Below, one piece after another: positions 45,839-54,327 of a stretch of DNA of 64,000 bases; the stretch's first letter is position 1; the number at the start of each line of letters is the position of its first letter. Origin of the DNA: GCA-003244245 sp963712995 (GTDB taxonomy: Bacteria; Actinomycetota; Actinomycetes; Mycobacteriales; Pseudonocardiaceae); NCBI GenBank assembly GCA_963712995.1, contig CAVQKH010000025.1, forward strand, positions 293,996 through 357,995, in the 5' to 3' direction. The translations under genes and the position numbers were made by a program. The notes under the pieces are model-generated. The model did not search any database and was not told the origin of the DNA. It worked only from the letters and a program-made list of their open reading frames with translations.

Positions 45839-48595
45839 GTGCGCAGCGTGGCGGGCAACAAGGTGAGGGCGCGGGTGCCTTCGGAGTCCCCGGAGGGCTC
45901 CCGGGGCGAGCCACCGCGCGCCGGTACCGCCGTGTTGAACAGAGGCTCCGCTCTTGGCGCTGGCATGCTGGGGGTGCCCGCCGCGGCTCTGCGGCGGCGC
46001 GGTGGGCGGTGGCGACTGCGGGATTGGCGGTTGCGCACCAAACTCACTGCGGTGCTGTTGGTGCCCTTGGTTCTGGCCGGCGTGCTCGGTGCGCTGCGGG
46101 TCGCCGAATTGGTGCGCAAGGCGCACGAGTCGGCGGCGCTGGCTCGTCAGGTCGGGTTCGCCCAGCAGCTGGGCTCGCTGGTGCACGACCTGCAGGGTGA
46201 GCGCTACCAGGTGGCCGTGATGCAAGCCGACGGTGGCGCGGTGGATCGCGCCGAATTGCAGAGACAGCGACAGCGGGTCGACTCTGCGTTCACCGCGCTG
46301 CGCGCGGCTGATGTGGGTTCCCAAACCTTCCCGGTTGCCGCGGATGGTCAGTGGGAGCGGGCGCACCGGGTCGCGCTGGATCGGCTGTCCGGGCTTGACG
46401 CCCTTCGCCAGGCCGTCCTCGGAACAGACGTCACAGCGGGCCGCGCCGTCCCCGCGTACTCCGAGCTCATCGTGCTGCTGCTCGAGCTGCACCGGCAGGC
46501 GCTGGGCGGTGCCGATGGCATCAAGGCGCTCGCTATCGCCCAGGAACAGGCCTCCTGGCAGCACGCGGTGCTGCAGACAGGGATCTTGACTGAGGGCCTG
46601 ACCGCGGAACAGCAGATCGCGTTGCGCACCGCCGGTGTCCGGTTCGAGGCTGCTGCCGATGAATTCGTCCTGACCGCTGCGCCCGCTCTACGGCAGTTCT
46701 ATTTCACCGCCGGGGCGGTGGTCGATCGCAAGCGGTTGCTGGACGCCGCGCTGGACCGGGCGGCGCGGGGAGCTCCGCTGGAGATCGTTCCTGGTGACTG
46801 GAACTCCGCCGCCGCCGGAACCGTGGAGACGATCTGGCAGGGGCAGGGCATGCTGCTCGAGGATCTGCGCCGGGACACCGTGGCGCGCGGCGAGGCGGCC
46901 ATGCGGGAGGCGTACTGGAACGCGGGTGTGGTCGCGCTGCTGTTGTTGCTCGCCGTCGGGTTGTTGATCATCGTGGTTCGGTCGCTGTTGCAACCGTTGC
47001 GCGCGCTGCGCACCGCCGCGTTCGAAGTCGCCGATCGGCGGCTGCCTGAGGCCGTCGAGCAGCTGTGCAGCACCGACGGTGCCGGCGGCCACACGACTGT
47101 CGACCCGGTGCCGGTGCACTCCAGGGAGGAGCTCGGTCAGGTGGCCAGAGCGGTCGACACGGTGCACGCCCAAGCGGTTCGGCTGGCAGCTGAGCAGGCC
47201 CAGCTGCGCAGCAGCCTCAACGATGTCTTTCTCAGCTTGTCCGAACGTAATCAGGGTCTGCTGCACCAACAGCTGGCCCTGATCGACGAGCTGCGCCGGG
47301 ACATCTCGGATCCCGAGCTGCGCAGCCGCCTACGCCGGCTCGATCGCCTGGCCGCCCGGATGCGTCGCCACAGCGAGAATCTGCTGGTACTCGCCGGTGG
47401 GACGGTACGCCGCAGTGGTGAAGGGCACGGTGCTCAAGCTCCGGCCGCGGTGCTCGACGTGCTGCGGGAGGCGGTCTCGGAGATCGAGGACGAGGCGCGG
47501 GTGATGGTGCGCCCACCGCCGGCGGCCACGGTGAGCGCTCCGGTCGTGACCGACCTGATTCACCTGATCGCCGAATTGCTCGACAACGCCGTCACTGTGA
47601 CACCGTTGGACGCGCAGGTCACCCTCATCGGCGGGCTCACCGAGGACAACGGCCTGCTGGTGGAGATCGCCGACACCGGGACCGGTCTGTCTCCCGATGC
47701 GTTACAGACGATCAACGCGAGGCTGGCCTCGGCGCCCTCGGTCGAGCTGTCGACGGCTGGTGAGATGGGCTTGTTCGTGGTGCGGGAGCTGGCCGCACGG
47801 CACGGCATCACCGTGCGGCTGCGGCAGCGCCTCGGTGGTGGTGGGATCACCGCGACCGTGCAGCTGCCCCCCTCCCTGGTGACGATCGACCTCCGGGCCC
47901 ACACTGCCCCGCCAGAACAGGAGCCCCCGCCGCTGCGGGTATCGGTGATCAATGAGGACACCGGGACGGACCTGTTCAGCCCGGCATCGTTTCGCCCCGC
48001 TGAACTGGGAGGGCTGGCCTCGCAGCCCGGCCGTCCACGGACGGCGCAGCAGGAGTGGCTTGAGCTCTTCGGGCCCGATCCGGTCTCCGATCCGGCGGGT
48101 GGCCTTCCGGTGAGCGATCCGTTGGCGGGTTCCTCAGGGCTGGAGGGGATACCGCTTGCCGTGGGGGCACCCGAGGTCCGCGAAGAGATCTTCGAGATGG
48201 TCTCGGCGTGGTTCCGCGAGCGCCAGTCCGCTGCGGAGAACGACCCGCTGTCGACCATCGAGTCCGACTGGCGGTCCCCCTTCGATGAGGACTGGCAGGT
48301 CGCGCAGGCCCTGAGCAGCCCGGTCGACCACCAACTGACCGGAGCCGGCTTGCCCAAGCGCCAGCCCCGCGAGCATCTGGTGTCCGGCGCGGATGACCGC
48401 ATTGCGCCGACGTCGGTATCCGCCGTGCCGGCGCGCACACCGGAGGAGGTACGTGGTCGGTTGAGCAGGTACCAGCGTGGCTTACGCGTCGGTCGGCACG
48501 CCCGCCTCGGCCCCGATGAGCAGCCGCCCTGGACCGACACCCAGCCACGACCGTTCGGTTTTGAGTACGGACCCTTTGAGGAGAATCAGCAGTGA
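45839..48595 (+). CDS. cvnA: Conservon sensor kinase, second copy
   Basis: The 918-aa protein repeats the layout of the first kinase: membrane helix at about residues 66-88, NIT-like sensor, second helix at about 361-383, HAMP (FEVADRRLPEAVEQL), helical RRLDRLAARMRRHSENLLVL, N-box ELLDNAVTVTP and IADTGTGLSPD. The C-terminal tail is shorter. Both kinases share a motif near the end (RKRQPREHLV-like: LPKRQPREHLV here, LPRRQPRALLV in copy one). GTG 45839 is preferred over 45830 since GGAG lies 8 nt upstream. Confidence 0.93.
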   Translation: MRSVAGNKVRARVPSESPEGSRGEPPRAGTAVLNRGSALGAGMLGVPAAALRRRGGRWRLRDWRLRTKLTAVLLVPLVLAGVLGALRVAELVRKAHESAALARQVGFAQQLGSLVHDLQGERYQVAVMQADGGAVDRAELQRQRQRVDSAFTALRAADVGSQTFPVAADGQWERAHRVALDRLSGLDALRQAVLGTDVTAGRAVPAYSELIVLLLELHRQALGGADGIKALAIAQEQASWQHAVLQTGILTEGLTAEQQIALRTAGVRFEAAADEFVLTAAPALRQFYFTAGAVVDRKRLLDAALDRAARGAPLEIVPGDWNSAAAGTVETIWQGQGMLLEDLRRDTVARGEAAMREAYWNAGVVALLLLLAVGLLIIVVRSLLQPLRALRTAAFEVADRRLPEAVEQLCSTDGAGGHTTVDPVPVHSREELGQVARAVDTVHAQAVRLAAEQAQLRSSLNDVFLSLSERNQGLLHQQLALIDELRRDISDPELRSRLRRLDRLAARMRRHSENLLVLAGGTVRRSGEGHGAQAPAAVLDVLREAVSEIEDEARVMVRPPPAATVSAPVVTDLIHLIAELLDNAVTVTPLDAQVTLIGGLTEDNGLLVEIADTGTGLSPDALQTINARLASAPSVELSTAGEMGLFVVRELAARHGITVRLRQRLGGGGITATVQLPPSLVTIDLRAHTAPPEQEPPPLRVSVINEDTGTDLFSPASFRPAELGGLASQPGRPRTAQQEWLELFGPDPVSDPAGGLPVSDPLAGSSGLEGIPLAVGAPEVREEIFEMVSAWFRERQSAAENDPLSTIESDWRSPFDEDWQVAQALSSPVDHQLTGAGLPKRQPREHLVSGADDRIAPTSVSAVPARTPEEVRGRLSRYQRGLRVGRHARLGPDEQPPWTDTQPRPFGFEYGPFEENQQ

Positions 48596-49026
48596 CGACA
48601 GCAGCGCGCCAGCACCCGGCTCAGCCCAGCCAGTTCGGCTGGCTGGTGGACAGCTTCGTGCAGCAGGTGCCCGGGGTGGCGCATGCTGTCGTGGTCTCCG
48701 CTGACGGGCTGCTGCTGGTCGCGTCCTCAGGATTGCCTCGAGACCGCTCCGACCAGCTGGCCGCGGTTACCTCGGGGCTGGTGAGCCTCACCCAGGGCGC
48801 GGCTCGTTGTTTCGAGGCCGGCGGGATGGTGCAGACCGTCGTGGAGATGGAACGCGGCATCGTGCTGACCATGGCGATCAGTGACGGATCCAGCCTCGCC
48901 GTGCTGGCCTCGCCGAGTTGCGACATCGGACTGATCGGCTACGAGATGACGTTGCTCGTCGACCGCGCCGGCAAACTGCTCACCCCCGAACTACGCGCTC
49001 AACTCCAACGCGCCGCCCGCACCTAG
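48592..49026 (+). CDS. cvnB: Roadblock/LC7 domain protein, second copy
   Basis: The 144-aa product is closely similar to the first roadblock protein (FGWLVDSFVQQVPGVAHAVVVS; SCDIGLIGYEMTLLVD). Its GTG overlaps the kinase stop. No DUF742 or GTPase gene follows, so this second conservon consists only of A and B; it may share the upstream GTPase. Confidence 0.94.
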   Translation: MTTAARQHPAQPSQFGWLVDSFVQQVPGVAHAVVVSADGLLLVASSGLPRDRSDQLAAVTSGLVSLTQGAARCFEAGGMVQTVVEMERGIVLTMAISDGSSLAVLASPSCDIGLIGYEMTLLVDRAGKLLTPELRAQLQRAART

Positions 49027-49057
49027 CCCCAGCCCCCGCTCCCCGTAGCGGCTTCGT

Positions 49058-49107
49058 GGGGGGCAGTCGGGGATTGGGGTCAGTCGGTGATTGGGGGTTA
49101 GTCGGGG
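49058..49107 (+). other. G-quadruplex-prone tract between convergent genes
   Basis: Five runs of four or more G lie within 50 bp: 49058-49063, 49069-49072, 49076-49079, 49093-49097 and 49104-49107. A 17/18-bp unit (CAGTCGGGGATTGGGGT at 49064) is repeated once and a half. It overlaps the stop of the - strand gene and may act as a terminator for the conservon. Confidence 0.6.
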
Positions 49108-51362
49108 AGCCGCGCGGCGGAGGTGATTCGGTGCAGAGGGAACCGACGTAGTTCGTCGGCTCGGCGGTCGATCCCCTCCAGCACGCCCCCGCCCACGCTC
49201 ACCGGGCGCACGATCCTCCTGCTGGCAACACCGTAGGAGTCCACGTAACCGATGCAGACGGTGCTGCCGGCGTGCGCGGCGTCGAGCAGTAGTTCCAGCG
49301 TGGCACCAGTGGACACCACCTCGGGACCCACCGAGGATCCCCGCGCGGTGTCGGCTGCGGCGTCACCGGCGCGCACCGTGGCCACCAGCACGGCGAGCTG
49401 CTCCGCTGAGGGGATGGGTGGCACGGTGGCGCGGGGTGTGGGCTGGACCCGGACCTTGGCCCGGCGAGCGCCCGCGCGCAGATCGACCACCTCACCGTCG
49501 GCGCCCTCGGCGACCGGGAGGAAGCCCGCTGCGCGCACTTCGCCGAGCAGCGCAGCCAACGACAACGGGCTGACCACCACTGTCGGCGCGAGCCGGCGCA
49601 GCCCGCAGCGTGCGGCGATCGGATGGGCCATGAGCTCGGTGAGCAGCGCCGGGTCGTCGCAGCGGAGGAAAGCGGCGGTGGTGCCACCGCGGAGCCGTCC
49701 GTGCCGTCGGGCCACATCGTCGATCAGGTAGCTCAGCGACTGCGGTACCGGGGTGGCCGACCGGGTCCGGAACAGCTCGTGCAGATCGGCGGCGCTGCGC
49801 CCGGCGTCCAGCGCCCGGCGCACGGTGTCCTCGGTGACCCGGTAGACGGTGGCGCCACCCGCTGACTCCACATCGGCCACCAGCCCGATCTCTCTGGCCA
49901 GCTCGGGCTCCAGCGGCCCCGGTGCCACCACGGTGCGGTCGGCCTGCACCACCACGTGATCCACCGGCTGGGGCAGGGCGCTGAGCATCGCGGCCGCGGC
50001 GGCTGCCACCCCCTCGCCCAGCACCGCCCGGCCTGCCGAGGACAGCGCCCCCAGCGCCAGTACGCCCAGTGTGGTGGCCTCCTGGACGGTCCAGCCGACG
50101 ACCTCGTCCCGTCGCCTACCGTCCCGGCGCGGTGCCCGCCAGGCCAGCAACGCGGCGAGCTCCTCGGCCTGCCGGACACCGTGGCCGGCAGGCAGCTCGG
50201 CGATCACCTCGAGGATCCGGCGCCGGCCCGCGGGCGCGCGTTGCTGGCGCAGGTCGTCGGACAGCGCGGCCAGCGGCCGATCTTTATCGTCGCGGGTACC
50301 GGCCAACCCGGGCAGCCGGGGCAGGATGAGCCAGGCGTGCGCCAGGATGGCCCAGCGCCGCTGCGGTGTCATCGCCAGCCACGAATCGGCTGCGACTGTG
50401 GGCAGCCACAGCTGCGTTCCCGCACCCTCGTCCGCCAAGGTGATCAGCCCAGCGGCGGCCGCGACCTCGGCGAGCAGCGTGACCGTCGTCTCGTCGACGT
50501 CCAGCAGGCGAGCGGTACGCCGCGCGTCCCGGACGCCCAGGCCACCTGAGCGCAACACGGGGGGAGGTTCCGCCGACCATTCGGCGAGCAGCCTCTCGGT
50601 GTGGCGCAGCAGATCGAGCACCGCGCCGGCGGCCGTCGAGTCGACCGTTGACTGGTCGTAGTGCTGCGTGGGCAACGCCGGTTCGTCTAGCTCAAGGGGT
50701 CCCAGCGGCTGGGTTCCGCGCAGCGCCAGACCCACCTGCGCAGGTAACTCGACGGTGCTCGCGTCGACCCGCCGCAGCAGCCGGCGGGCCAGCAGTCGCT
50801 GCACCGGCGTCCGGGCCCGGCCCAGCGGTACCACCTCGGCGGCGTCCCGGCTGGTGCCGACCGGCGGACCGGCGGCCAGCGCCCGCAACACCCCGAGCTC
50901 GTCGATGGCCAGCTTGGTGAGGATCGTATGGAGGTCGACCCCAACGAGATCCGCGGTGGGGCGACCCAACCCCCCCGGATGCGGACCGAGGACCTGGCGC
51001 GCCGCCGGCACCACCGCGAGTGTCTCATCCTCGCCCCAGACCAGCGCGCGGCACCGCAGCGTGTTCAGAGCCTGCTGGATTCGCGCGGCCCTCACCTCGG
51101 GACCGAGCAGCTGCGCCAGGTTCTGCCGGCTCACCGCCGTGAGGTCAGCGCCGGCCACCACCAGCGCCGAGAGCACCGCCAAGGTGAACCTGTCGAGATC
51201 TTCACACGCCCGGGCGATCGAAGCCGGGATTACGGCCCGGGTGGCCAGCACCGTCGAATCGGCCGGAGCGGGCACCGCGAGATCCGGGCGGGCGCGCAGC
51301 AACGCGGTCAGTGACTCGTCGTCCCGGGAGCGGAGCCAGTCAGCAAGGTCGGTGCTGGGCAT
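49098..51362 (-). CDS. XPB-associated protein (helicase XPB/Ssl2 N-terminal domain, WYL-like end)
   Basis: The 754-aa product matches the large actinobacterial protein that lies next to XPB (Rv0862c in M. tuberculosis). It begins MPSTDLADWLRSRDDESL, has a helicase-XPB N-terminal-type domain in the second half (DHVVVQADRTVVAPGPL, SLSYLIDDVARRHGRL), and ends with a WYL-like ligand fold (VCIGYVDSYGVASRRIVRPV). The frame is open further upstream, but ATG 51362 after TGGAG gives the family N-terminus. No helicase motifs are seen. It probably assists the XPB helicase, from which it is separated here by the conservons. Confidence 0.9.
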   Translation of the reverse strand: MPSTDLADWLRSRDDESLTALLRARPDLAVPAPADSTVLATRAVIPASIARACEDLDRFTLAVLSALVVAGADLTAVSRQNLAQLLGPEVRAARIQQALNTLRCRALVWGEDETLAVVPAARQVLGPHPGGLGRPTADLVGVDLHTILTKLAIDELGVLRALAAGPPVGTSRDAAEVVPLGRARTPVQRLLARRLLRRVDASTVELPAQVGLALRGTQPLGPLELDEPALPTQHYDQSTVDSTAAGAVLDLLRHTERLLAEWSAEPPPVLRSGGLGVRDARRTARLLDVDETTVTLLAEVAAAAGLITLADEGAGTQLWLPTVAADSWLAMTPQRRWAILAHAWLILPRLPGLAGTRDDKDRPLAALSDDLRQQRAPAGRRRILEVIAELPAGHGVRQAEELAALLAWRAPRRDGRRRDEVVGWTVQEATTLGVLALGALSSAGRAVLGEGVAAAAAAMLSALPQPVDHVVVQADRTVVAPGPLEPELAREIGLVADVESAGGATVYRVTEDTVRRALDAGRSAADLHELFRTRSATPVPQSLSYLIDDVARRHGRLRGGTTAAFLRCDDPALLTELMAHPIAARCGLRRLAPTVVVSPLSLAALLGEVRAAGFLPVAEGADGEVVDLRAGARRAKVRVQPTPRATVPPIPSAEQLAVLVATVRAGDAAADTARGSSVGPEVVSTGATLELLLDAAHAGSTVCIGYVDSYGVASRRIVRPVSVGGGVLEGIDRRADELRRFPLHRITSAARLPD

Positions 51363-51500
51363 CCGCTCCAGAGTAGCGAGAGTCCTGCCTATCGTGTCGT
51401 CCGGCACAATGGTCGTCCGGCACAATGGGGGCCTGAGTCCTGGTCGTTCACGCCGGCAGGCCCGCGGGAGGACGCCGGTGGTACCCAGCGAGGAGGAGCT

Positions 51501-51689
51501 GTGGCCAAGCGCACTGACCGGATAGACCCGACCTGGCCGAGCTGGTCGGAGGAGGACCACCCGGTCAGCGAACTCGCCGCGCCGATACAGGGTGCACTGT
51601 CCCCGTTCGGTGAGGTGAGCTTCCCGCTACCCCCTGACGAGGTCCGATACGAGCACCCGCGGACCGAGATCAACCGGGGCGACAGCTAG
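51501..51689 (+). CDS. Small conserved actinobacterial protein of unknown function
   Basis: The 62-aa product begins MAKRTDRIDPTWPSWSEEDHP and contains GALSPFGEVSFPLPPDEVRY. It occupies the place of Rv0863 in the M. tuberculosis block, divergent from the XPB-associated gene. AGGAGGAG precedes the GTG. No domain is recognised. Confidence 0.8.
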   Translation: MAKRTDRIDPTWPSWSEEDHPVSELAAPIQGALSPFGEVSFPLPPDEVRYEHPRTEINRGDS

Positions 51690-51855
51690 TAGCGGGGTCG
51701 CTGCAGGGTGTTGTTTCACGTCCGTTATGGTGCGCCTCACCGCACGGCCCCAGCGGGCGTTTCCCCGGACGGAGAAGCGTCGTTGAGTCGGGCGGGATCG
51801 CCCGATCGGGGAGGGCGAGCCAACCAATTCTGCTCGTCCGACACCACACGAGGTC

Positions 51856-52725
51856 ATGGCCCAACGTCCTCCAGGATCGCTCCGGCTGCGCGATCGTCCT
51901 TACCTGATCGCGTGTGCGATCGGTGGTGTGCTGCTGGTCGTGCTGATGATCGTCGTGGTCTCTCTGGTGGGTTCCGCCGGGCCTGCGACTCGTCGGGCCA
52001 CGCCTGGAGCGCCTCCTGCCGTGGCCGTTCCAGCCACCACGATCCCGTTGGCGACACCGCCGTCTGATCTGGCTGCGTTGCCCCAGAGCACCACCTACAC
52101 CGTCGTCGAAGGTGCCCCGCTCGATGCTGGTCCGACGGAGGCCACCGACGGCACCGTGGTTCACCCACGGCGCGAGGTCGTGGTGTACGCCGAGCCTGGC
52201 GGAGCCCCGATCGCCAGGCTCGGACCACAGCAGCTCGGCGACACCTGGTTGCCTGTGATCGCCCAGCAACCCGGGTGGGTGCAGGTGCTGCTGCCCTCCC
52301 GGCCCAACAGCTCAACGGGTTGGGTGACCGAAACTGCACTCGATCGGGCGGTGTCCCCGTATCTCATCCGGGTCCACCTTCGTTCTCTCACCATGGAGCT
52401 GTTCAAGGGGGGTCAGCGCCTGGGTGGCTGGACCGTGGGCATCGGCAAGCAGTCGGCTCCCACGCCAGCAGGACGTACTTTTTTGCTGGGTTCGTTCAGC
52501 GACACCGCGCAACGATACTCGCCGGTGATCTTGCCGTTGGGCACGCACAGTCCGACGCTGGACAGCTTTGGTGGCGGACCGGGAACCGTCGCGATCCACA
52601 CCTGGCCGACTCCCAATGTCTTCGGTACTCGCTCCAGTGATGGCTGCATAAGAGTGCCAAGGGATGCGCTTCAGCAGTTGACCCAGGTTCCCCTGGGAAC
52701 GCTCGTGCTCATTGACGAGAACTGA
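51856..52725 (+). CDS. L,D-transpeptidase (YkuD) with N-terminal membrane anchor
   Basis: The 289-aa product has a membrane helix at about residues 16-39, an SH3-like middle part and a C-terminal YkuD domain with the catalytic text IHTWPTPNVFGTRSSDGCIRV, including the active Cys. L,D-transpeptidases make 3-3 cross-links in peptidoglycan. The 166 bp before it show no gene. It sits with a secreted protein where M. tuberculosis carries other cell-wall functions in this block. Confidence 0.92.
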   Translation: MAQRPPGSLRLRDRPYLIACAIGGVLLVVLMIVVVSLVGSAGPATRRATPGAPPAVAVPATTIPLATPPSDLAALPQSTTYTVVEGAPLDAGPTEATDGTVVHPRREVVVYAEPGGAPIARLGPQQLGDTWLPVIAQQPGWVQVLLPSRPNSSTGWVTETALDRAVSPYLIRVHLRSLTMELFKGGQRLGGWTVGIGKQSAPTPAGRTFLLGSFSDTAQRYSPVILPLGTHSPTLDSFGGGPGTVAIHTWPTPNVFGTRSSDGCIRVPRDALQQLTQVPLGTLVLIDEN

Positions 52726-52745
52726 ACGAAACGAAAGGACAGCAT

Positions 52746-53591
52746 GTGAACAGTAGGAAGCTCGCCGGCGCCAGTGCTGCCAGCGTGGGTGCGGCCACCG
52801 CCGTCGCGGCCCTGCTGCTGGGGACCCTGTCTGGTTCCGCTGGCGAAGATTTCAGCGCCTCGGCATTCGGGCTCGCCGCTGACGGTTTGCTGCCCATCGC
52901 GCCGACACCTTATGTCCAGGCACCACCCGGCGGTGACAAGGCACTACTTGAGGTGCCTGGGCCCAACCGGAACGGCATTTACGTCGCGCTGCTCAAGGTT
53001 GAGGCTGAGCGTTTCCACTCCAAGGCGACCGCCCTCAAGGTGGACATCCTGGGGTTGAAACTCAAGGTTCTCGAGGCTACCTGCGACAACGGTCACGGTG
53101 AATCGTCGATCATCAAGACTGACGATGGTGACAAGTCCTCGCCCTACGCAGGCCAGGAGATCGATCTCTCGCCAGTGGTCAAGGTCGAGTTCAACCGTCA
53201 GCACCGTGACCATGACCTGCTCACCGTCGATGCCGCCGTGATCTCGCTGCTCCCCGGTGACAAGCTCCGCCAGACGATCTCGGAGAAGGACCTCAACCTC
53301 TTCCGGAGTCTGGCGCCCCAGCAGGTGAGGGTTCCCACCATGGAGCAGGTCCGGGAAGCGCACACCAACTCGGCGGCTCCTGCAGGATCTCCTCTCGTCG
53401 TGGGTGATCTCGTGAACTCGCTCAAGACGCTCAACCCCACCCTGGCTGCCCCCAAGGATGGGCGCAATGCGCTGTTGGAAATCGTGATCTCGTCGGCAAG
53501 TTGCCGTGAAGAGCACCGCGAGAACCGCAAGGAGAAGGAAGAAGCGCCGCCGCCGAAGCCGGTTGAGGCGCACCTGCCGGTCACGCATTGA
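52746..53591 (+). CDS. Secreted protein of unknown function
   Basis: The 281-aa product has a signal peptide ending near AAVAALLLGTLSGSAG (about residue 33), and a mature part with a repeated layout: KVEAERFHSKATALKVDILGLKLKV early and a later SASCREEHRENRKEKEE. Two cysteines in the mature part (EATCDNG, SASCREE) may pair. It resembles actinobacterial 'choice-of-anchor' type secreted proteins, with low certainty. The charged, Pro-rich C-terminus lacks a membrane helix. AAAGGA at 52734-52739 precedes the GTG. Confidence 0.72.
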   Translation: MNSRKLAGASAASVGAATAVAALLLGTLSGSAGEDFSASAFGLAADGLLPIAPTPYVQAPPGGDKALLEVPGPNRNGIYVALLKVEAERFHSKATALKVDILGLKLKVLEATCDNGHGESSIIKTDDGDKSSPYAGQEIDLSPVVKVEFNRQHRDHDLLTVDAAVISLLPGDKLRQTISEKDLNLFRSLAPQQVRVPTMEQVREAHTNSAAPAGSPLVVGDLVNSLKTLNPTLAAPKDGRNALLEIVISSASCREEHRENRKEKEEAPPPKPVEAHLPVTH

Positions 53592-53592
53592 T

Positions 53593-53622
53593 CTGACTGG
53601 TACATTCCTGACTGGCACATTC
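53593..53622 (+). repeat. 15-bp tandem duplication
   Basis: CTGACTGGTACATTC (53593-53607) is followed by the same unit with one change (53608-53622), directly after the secreted-protein stop and before the hairpin. Confidence 0.9.
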
Positions 53623-53659
53623 CGGAGGGGCTGGCACGCATCGCGTGCCAGCCCCTCCG
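53623..53659 (+). terminator. Very strong 17-bp hairpin terminator
   Basis: CGGAGGGGCTGGCACGC (53623-53639) and GCGTGCCAGCCCCTCCG (53643-53659) pair perfectly with a 3-nt loop. No T-run follows, as is usual for actinobacterial terminators. It closes the transpeptidase/secreted-protein unit. Confidence 0.8.
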
Positions 53660-53761
53660 CCCGTTGGTGGCTCTCCGAGTACCCGCCACCCCCTCCCCGG
53701 CAGCTCATACGATTACCAAACCTGCCGCCATCGGAGGCAGCCCGGCCGTAGGATCGTTCTG

Positions 53762-54313
53762 GTGAGCTCCGAGAGACAACTGACCCATGTGGACGATCGC
53801 GGCGCGGCTCGGATGGTCGACGTCTCGGACAAGCAGATCTCCGCACGGGAGGCGGTTGCCTCGGGAGTCTTCCGCACTACGGAGGAGGTTGTTCGGCTGC
53901 TGCGTGCCGAGCAACTGCCCAAGGGGGATGCGTTGGCCACCGCCCGCATCGCGGGCGTCATGGCGGCAAAGCGAACGCCCGACCTGATCCCGCTGTGCCA
54001 TCCGATCTCGCTGACCGGGGTCAGTGTTGACCTGCAGACCACCGGTTGTGAGGTACACATCACCGCGACAGTCCGGACCACTGATCGCACCGGCGTGGAA
54101 ATGGAGGCGCTCACCGCGGTTGCGGTCGCCGGCTTGGCCCTGCACGACATGGTCAAAGCAGTCGATCCCGCTGCGGTACTCGACGCGGTGCAGGTGGAGC
54201 GTAAGACCGGCGGAAAGACCGGCTTGTGGACCCGACCGACGGCTGAGCCGTCACGTCAGACACCGACGGCTGAGCCGTCACGTGAGATACCGACGGCTGA
54301 GCCGTCGCACTAG
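53762..54313 (+). CDS. moaC: Cyclic pyranopterin monophosphate synthase MoaC
   Basis: The 183-aa product has all MoaC marks: MVDVSDKQISAREAVASG, GDALATARIAGVMAAKRT, DLIPLCHPISLTG and the catalytic region VEMEALTAVAVAGLALHDMVK (key EALTAV, MVKAVD). It converts the MoaA product to cPMP in molybdopterin synthesis. The last 25 residues are three copies of PTAEPSR/H, encoded by a 27-bp tandem repeat. GTG 53762 is the family start; the frame is open upstream. Confidence 0.95.
   Translation: MSSERQLTHVDDRGAARMVDVSDKQISAREAVASGVFRTTEEVVRLLRAEQLPKGDALATARIAGVMAAKRTPDLIPLCHPISLTGVSVDLQTTGCEVHITATVRTTDRTGVEMEALTAVAVAGLALHDMVKAVDPAAVLDAVQVERKTGGKTGLWTRPTAEPSRQTPTAEPSREIPTAEPSH
54235..54312 (+). repeat. 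27-bp tandem repeat x 2.8 at the moaC end, with palindromic core
   Basis: Units at 54235-54261 and 54262-54288 differ at few positions and a third is nearly complete. Each contains the palindrome GACGGCTGAGCCGTC (54238-54252, 54265-54279, 54292-54306), so the end of the mRNA can form three short hairpins or longer alternative pairings. Confidence 0.92.
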
Positions 54314-54327
54314 GTCAGGAGGACCGG

